From JBOGUF01 sp050696075 (GTDB taxonomy: Bacteria > Chloroflexota > Chloroflexia > Thermomicrobiales > UBA6265): DNA of 31,656 nucleotides. The notes beneath the pieces are model-generated. The model made no database searches. It was not told the DNA's origin and saw nothing but the letters and a program-made list of their open reading frames with translations. This document shows, one piece after another, positions 28,633-31,656 of this stretch (its first letter is position 1; the number at the start of each line of letters is the position of its first letter). The position numbers and the translations under genes are program-made. The stretch spans positions 1-31,656 of the forward strand of contig JBOGUF010000188.1 of the NCBI GenBank assembly GCA_050696075.1. Direction: 5' to 3'.

Positions 28633-29553
28633 CTACCTGCTCACCAACTGCCGCAGGACGAAGAGGGCGTTGGCGGGACGCTCGGCGATGCGGCGGGTGA
28701 AGTAGGGATACCACCGCGTGCCGTAGGGGACGTAGACGCGCATCCGGTAGCCCTGGGCGACAAGGCGCCTTTGCTCGTCGCGGCGGACGCCGTAGAGCAT
28801 CTGGAACTCGAAGCGATCCGCGCCGATGTCGTTGGCGGTAGCGAAGGTCTTGATCGCCTCGATCAACGCCGGGTCGTGGGTGGCGATCGCCGGGTAGCGG
28901 CCGTGCTCCAAGAGCAACTCCATCAGCCAGCGGTAATTGAGGTCGACCTCGGCCTTCTTTTGGAATGCAATCGCCGCCGGCTCGGCGTAGGCCCCCTTCA
29001 CCAGGCGCACGCGGGCGTGGCGGGCGATCATCGCCTCGACGTCGGCCCGCGCCCGGTGGAGGTAGCTCTGCACGACGATGCCGACCTGGTCCGGGTAGTC
29101 GTTGTGAAAGTCGGCAAAGAGGCGCATCGTCCGCTCAGTGTAGGCCGAGCCTTCCATGTCGATGCGGACGAAGCCGCCGACCGCGCGCGCCGCGGCCAGG
29201 ATCGGCCGCACGTTCTCCCGCGCGACCTCGTCGCCCAAATCGAGGCCCAGCATCGTCAGCTTGATCGAGATGTTCGGTTCGACCCCAGTGTCGGCCATCC
29301 GTTCCAGGATCGCAACGTAGGCGCCGACGGCCGCCCGCGCGTCCTCGGCGGTGGCGACGTTCTCGCCGAGCTGGTCGAGGGTGGTCGCCATGCCCTGGGC
29401 CGCGATCGCCTGGGCGGCGGTCAAGGCGTCGTCCAGCTCCTCCCCGGCGATGAAGCGCTTGACGAGCTTGCCGGAGAGTCCGTTGCGCCGCAGCACGCGC
29501 TCGACGCGCGGCTGATCGGCCACTGCCAGCATCGAACGGCGAAGGAGGTGCAT
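28633..29553 (-). CDS. Proline dehydrogenase, monofunctional
   Basis: A 306-residue FAD enzyme oxidising proline to pyrroline-5-carboxylate. ATG 29553 is preceded by GGAG about 11 bases upstream. PRODH barrel motifs: NISIKLTMLGLDLG (94-107), FVRIDMEGSAYTERTM (128-143), GIVVQSYLHRARADV, VRLVKGAYAEPAAIAFQ (substrate/FAD site), PAIATHDPALI and the C-terminal GYRMRVYVPYGTRWYPYFTRRIAERPANAL, which closes on the proline carboxylate. Length equals that of small bacterial PRODH. The partner P5C dehydrogenase is not in the window. It follows an MFS transporter gene by 19 bases in the same direction, suggesting a co-transcribed transport and catabolism pair, possibly but not certainly for proline. Confidence 0.93.
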   Translation of the reverse strand: MHLLRRSMLAVADQPRVERVLRRNGLSGKLVKRFIAGEELDDALTAAQAIAAQGMATTLDQLGENVATAEDARAAVGAYVAILERMADTGVEPNISIKLTMLGLDLGDEVARENVRPILAAARAVGGFVRIDMEGSAYTERTMRLFADFHNDYPDQVGIVVQSYLHRARADVEAMIARHARVRLVKGAYAEPAAIAFQKKAEVDLNYRWLMELLLEHGRYPAIATHDPALIEAIKTFATANDIGADRFEFQMLYGVRRDEQRRLVAQGYRMRVYVPYGTRWYPYFTRRIAERPANALFVLRQLVSR

Positions 29554-29572
29554 TGTTGCGGTCGCTCCGTTG

Positions 29573-30847
29573 TCACTCAGGCGGCGCGACGCCCGGCGCC
29601 ACCGGGGCAGAGTATGACACGGCGGTTGCGCGCCACAGGGCCACGGCCGCGATGGCGCTGATGATCGGCAGGGCGGCGAAGGGGGCGCCGTAGCCCGCCG
29701 CGTCTTGCAGCACGCCGGCGACGGCGGGGCCGACGACTAACCCGAGGTCGCTGCTGAGGCGAACCATGCCGACCGCGCGCCCGCCCCGCCCCGCGCCGTG
29801 GAGGACGAGGTCGCCGGCCGCATTCGTCGCCAGTACCTGGCCGAAGCTGTAGGGGACCAGCGGCAGCGCCAGCCACATCGCCTCGCCGGGCGCCAGCAAG
29901 AGCGCCGTTCCCGTAAGGGAGACGACGACACCGATCAGTAGCGCCCGCCGCCCACCCCAGCGGGCGATGACCCGGCCGCAGGGGAAGGCGGCGACGAGAT
30001 GGACCAGCGTCACCGAGAGCAGGAGCGCCGAGATCGTACCCGGCGAGGCATCGAACGCGTTATCCGCGTAGACCGGGAGCGCGGTCCAGACCGCGTAGTT
30101 GGCGTAGGCGAGGAAGTTGGCGAAGACGAAAACGACAATGGCGCGGGAGTGACCGTCGTTCGTTCCGACTTCCTCGTCCGTCGCGGTAGCGGCCAGTGGA
30201 GCCGCCGTCGCCGGGGATCGGTGAGACCAGGCGCCGGCGACGGCGAGCGCGGCGGCGAGGCCGATGCCGAGGACGAAGATGCCGCGCCAGCCGGTCGTCC
30301 CGGTCAAGTAGCCGCCGGTAGCCAACCCGAAGATGCCGCCGATCGTCGCCATGAAGCCGAAGTAGGTCATCGCCGCGCCTTGGCTGGGGCGCAGGCGAAC
30401 CAGCGAGAGGAGGGCCGCCGTCACCAGAAGCGCGACGGCGACCCCTTGCAGCATGCGCGCGGGGAAGAGCACCGCCGCATCGGGCGCGCTTGCCGCCAGC
30501 GCTGACCCAGCGGCGAGCAGGACGCCGCCAGCGATCGCCGTCCCCGGCGCACCGATGCGCGCGACGAGGAACGCCGCCGGGAAGTTGCCGACGAGCCGCC
30601 CGGCGAAGAAGAGCGAAAAGACCAAACCGGCGCCCGAGGCGGAGAGCGCCAGATCATCCTTGATCGAGGGCAAGGCGGGGGAGACGATGTCGATGGTCCA
30701 GTAGATCAGGACCAACGACAAGAGGGCGACGGCGAAGGGGAGCACGAACGATCGCGCCGCGGGCGATGCGGCGGTGGTGGGCGAATGCTCGTCGATGATC
30801 TCGACGAGCGCCCCGGGCTCGTCCGTCGCATCTTTGACTGCCGCCAC
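29573..30847 (-). CDS. Major facilitator superfamily transporter
   Basis: A 424-residue membrane transporter starting at GTG 30847 (TAGGGCGAACG upstream). A short cytoplasmic N-terminus (VAAVKDATDEPGALVEIIDEHSP) precedes about 12 helices. The MFS loop-2/3 motif appears as GRLVGNFPAAFLVARIGA after helix 2, and MLQGVAVALLVTAALLSLVRLRPSQGAAMTYFGFM fits helices 4-5. The family is closest in layout to drug:H+ antiporter or sugar-efflux MFS; the substrate is unknown. It is upstream of, and 19 bases from, proline dehydrogenase on the same strand. Three prolines near the C-terminus (PVAPGVAPPE) are non-helical. Confidence 0.85.
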   Translation of the reverse strand: MAAVKDATDEPGALVEIIDEHSPTTAASPAARSFVLPFAVALLSLVLIYWTIDIVSPALPSIKDDLALSASGAGLVFSLFFAGRLVGNFPAAFLVARIGAPGTAIAGGVLLAAGSALAASAPDAAVLFPARMLQGVAVALLVTAALLSLVRLRPSQGAAMTYFGFMATIGGIFGLATGGYLTGTTGWRGIFVLGIGLAAALAVAGAWSHRSPATAAPLAATATDEEVGTNDGHSRAIVVFVFANFLAYANYAVWTALPVYADNAFDASPGTISALLLSVTLVHLVAAFPCGRVIARWGGRRALLIGVVVSLTGTALLLAPGEAMWLALPLVPYSFGQVLATNAAGDLVLHGAGRGGRAVGMVRLSSDLGLVVGPAVAGVLQDAAGYGAPFAALPIISAIAAVALWRATAVSYSAPVAPGVAPPE

Positions 30848-30961
30848 CGTTCGCCCTACCCGCCTGTCCCGCGACCACCGCACCTGTTGGCGACAGCATA
30901 CCGAAATCGCCGTCCCGTATTCTTGCGCGGGATGAGCGATCGATACGAGGCGGGGGAGCGG

Positions 30962-31656
30962 ATGACGACCTACCAAGCGGGCAGGGTGCCGGGCACGGGG
31001 TTTCCGATCGAAACGACGGTGCGCGACGCGCTCTACGACCGGATTCCGTTGGCCACACCGGAACTGGCGCTGATCGGCACGCGAACCTTCCTGCGACTGG
31101 AACGGATTCAGCAGCTTGGTTTCGTCTCGCGCGTCTGGCCGGGCGCCAAGCACGCGCGCTACGAGCATTCCCTCGGGGTCTTGCACCTGGCGCGGCTCGC
31201 CGTTGACCACCTGCGGTCGCTGTCGACCGGCGCCTGGATCACCGACGAGGACGCGCGCGTGGTCACCGCGGCCGCCTTGCTGCACGACGCCGGGCACTAT
31301 CCGTTCTCGCACGCGATCGAGGAATTAGGCCCGCCGGTCCTGCCACACGAGGAGGTCGGCCGGCGTCTGATCGAAGGGCCGGAGATCGCGCCGATCCTGC
31401 GCGATGCCTGGGGAGTCGACCCGCAACGGGTGGCGACAGTCATCGCGCCGGGCGATCGAGAATTGCTCCCTGGTGACCGGGTGCTGCGCGCCATCCTCTC
31501 CGGCCCGCTCGACGTCGACAAGCTCGACTACCTCCCCCGCGACGCGCGCGCCTGCAACGTGCCCTACGGCGGCGTCGATACGGCGCGGCTGATCGATGCG
31601 TTGGAACTGGCCGACGTGTCCGGTGATGAGGCGGAAGGCGGAAGACGGAAGGCGGA
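30962..31656 (+). CDS. HD-domain phosphohydrolase (partial, continues past window)
   Basis: An open frame of 231 codons to the window edge. ATG 30962 is preceded by GGGGGAGCGG; the in-frame ATG 30932 is an alternative with a weak ribosome site. HD-superfamily motifs: AKHARYEHSLGVLHLA (62-77; H64, H69), ALLHDAGHYPFSHAIEE (105-121; HD pair H108-D109, then H112 and H117) and GPLDVDKLDYLPRDARACN (the later Asp). This is the COG1078/YwfO-like group related to dGTPases. The likely substrate is a (deoxy)nucleotide, but members differ. From 31629 to the edge the coding sequence becomes a heptamer array (EAEGGRRKA), a point where the protein could be extended or disrupted. Confidence 0.85.
   Translation, partial: MTTYQAGRVPGTGFPIETTVRDALYDRIPLATPELALIGTRTFLRLERIQQLGFVSRVWPGAKHARYEHSLGVLHLARLAVDHLRSLSTGAWITDEDARVVTAAALLHDAGHYPFSHAIEELGPPVLPHEEVGRRLIEGPEIAPILRDAWGVDPQRVATVIAPGDRELLPGDRVLRAILSGPLDVDKLDYLPRDARACNVPYGGVDTARLIDALELADVSGDEAEGGRRKA
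31629..31656 (+). repeat. Heptamer array AGGCGGA (four units) inside the HD gene
   Basis: AGGCGGA, AGGCGGA, AGACGGA and AGGCGGA in tandem to the last base of the window. The unit length matches the other arrays although the sequence differs, and here it lies in an open coding frame. Confidence 0.75.

Overview
The window is GC-rich, gene-dense bacterial chromosome. Gene content (IspH, a two-gene lipoate ligase, kynureninase, Sco1, many secreted proteins with a lone signal peptide, frequent GTG/TTG starts, and interspersed heptamer repeats) fits a free-living Chloroflexota of the Thermomicrobia/Sphaerobacter type. That placement is inferred from general resemblance; there is no rRNA or other phylogenetic anchor here. 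I found no tRNA, rRNA, CRISPR array, insertion sequence or phage gene.

Layout. 1-2352 (minus): a nucleoside/sugar-type ABC ATPase (runs off the left edge), translationally coupled to a truncated xanthine-dehydrogenase-like protein that lacks cofactor motifs. 2831-7118 (plus): four consecutive secreted proteins; three share a C-terminal beta-sandwich pattern and one resembles the DUF916 partner of WxL systems, so this is the best candidate for a little-described surface system. 7247-11200: DedA membrane protein, creatininase-family hydrolase, a split LytR-CpsA-Psr pair and an NlpC/P60 hydrolase (envelope functions). 11201-13549: a CorC/HlyC remnant, a two-domain VOC protein, a DinB-like protein and a decayed ParD/ParE toxin-antitoxin pair. 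13978-16470: a frameshifted FAD oxidoreductase and the LplB-LplA lipoate ligase pair. 16502-18798: an intact Xre/RES toxin-antitoxin module with promoter and palindromes, followed within 17 bases by kynureninase. 18877-21102: HAD phosphatase and a lipoprotein polysaccharide deacetylase. 21208-24345: a metal cluster of Tat-exported multicopper oxidase, ZIP transporter and Sco1 copper chaperone. 24611-31656: IspH, a soluble multi-sensor histidine kinase, a YkvA-like protein, an MFS transporter with proline dehydrogenase, and the start of an HD-domain hydrolase.

The most striking non-coding signal is a family of 7-base tandem repeats (AGGCGTT and variants). They are arranged as left array, conserved ~16-base core and right inverted array, and they sit exactly at the stop codons of upstream genes at 10607, 12620, 15246 and 22391. 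A half element lies at 24562, and sequence-different heptamer arrays lie at 13946 and 31629. The unit carries a stop codon on each strand and its length is not a multiple of three, so three units close every reading frame; with its inverted arms it could act as a combined translation and transcription stop. A second dispersed family (GTCATTCCGAG...) occurs at 7141 and 28569.
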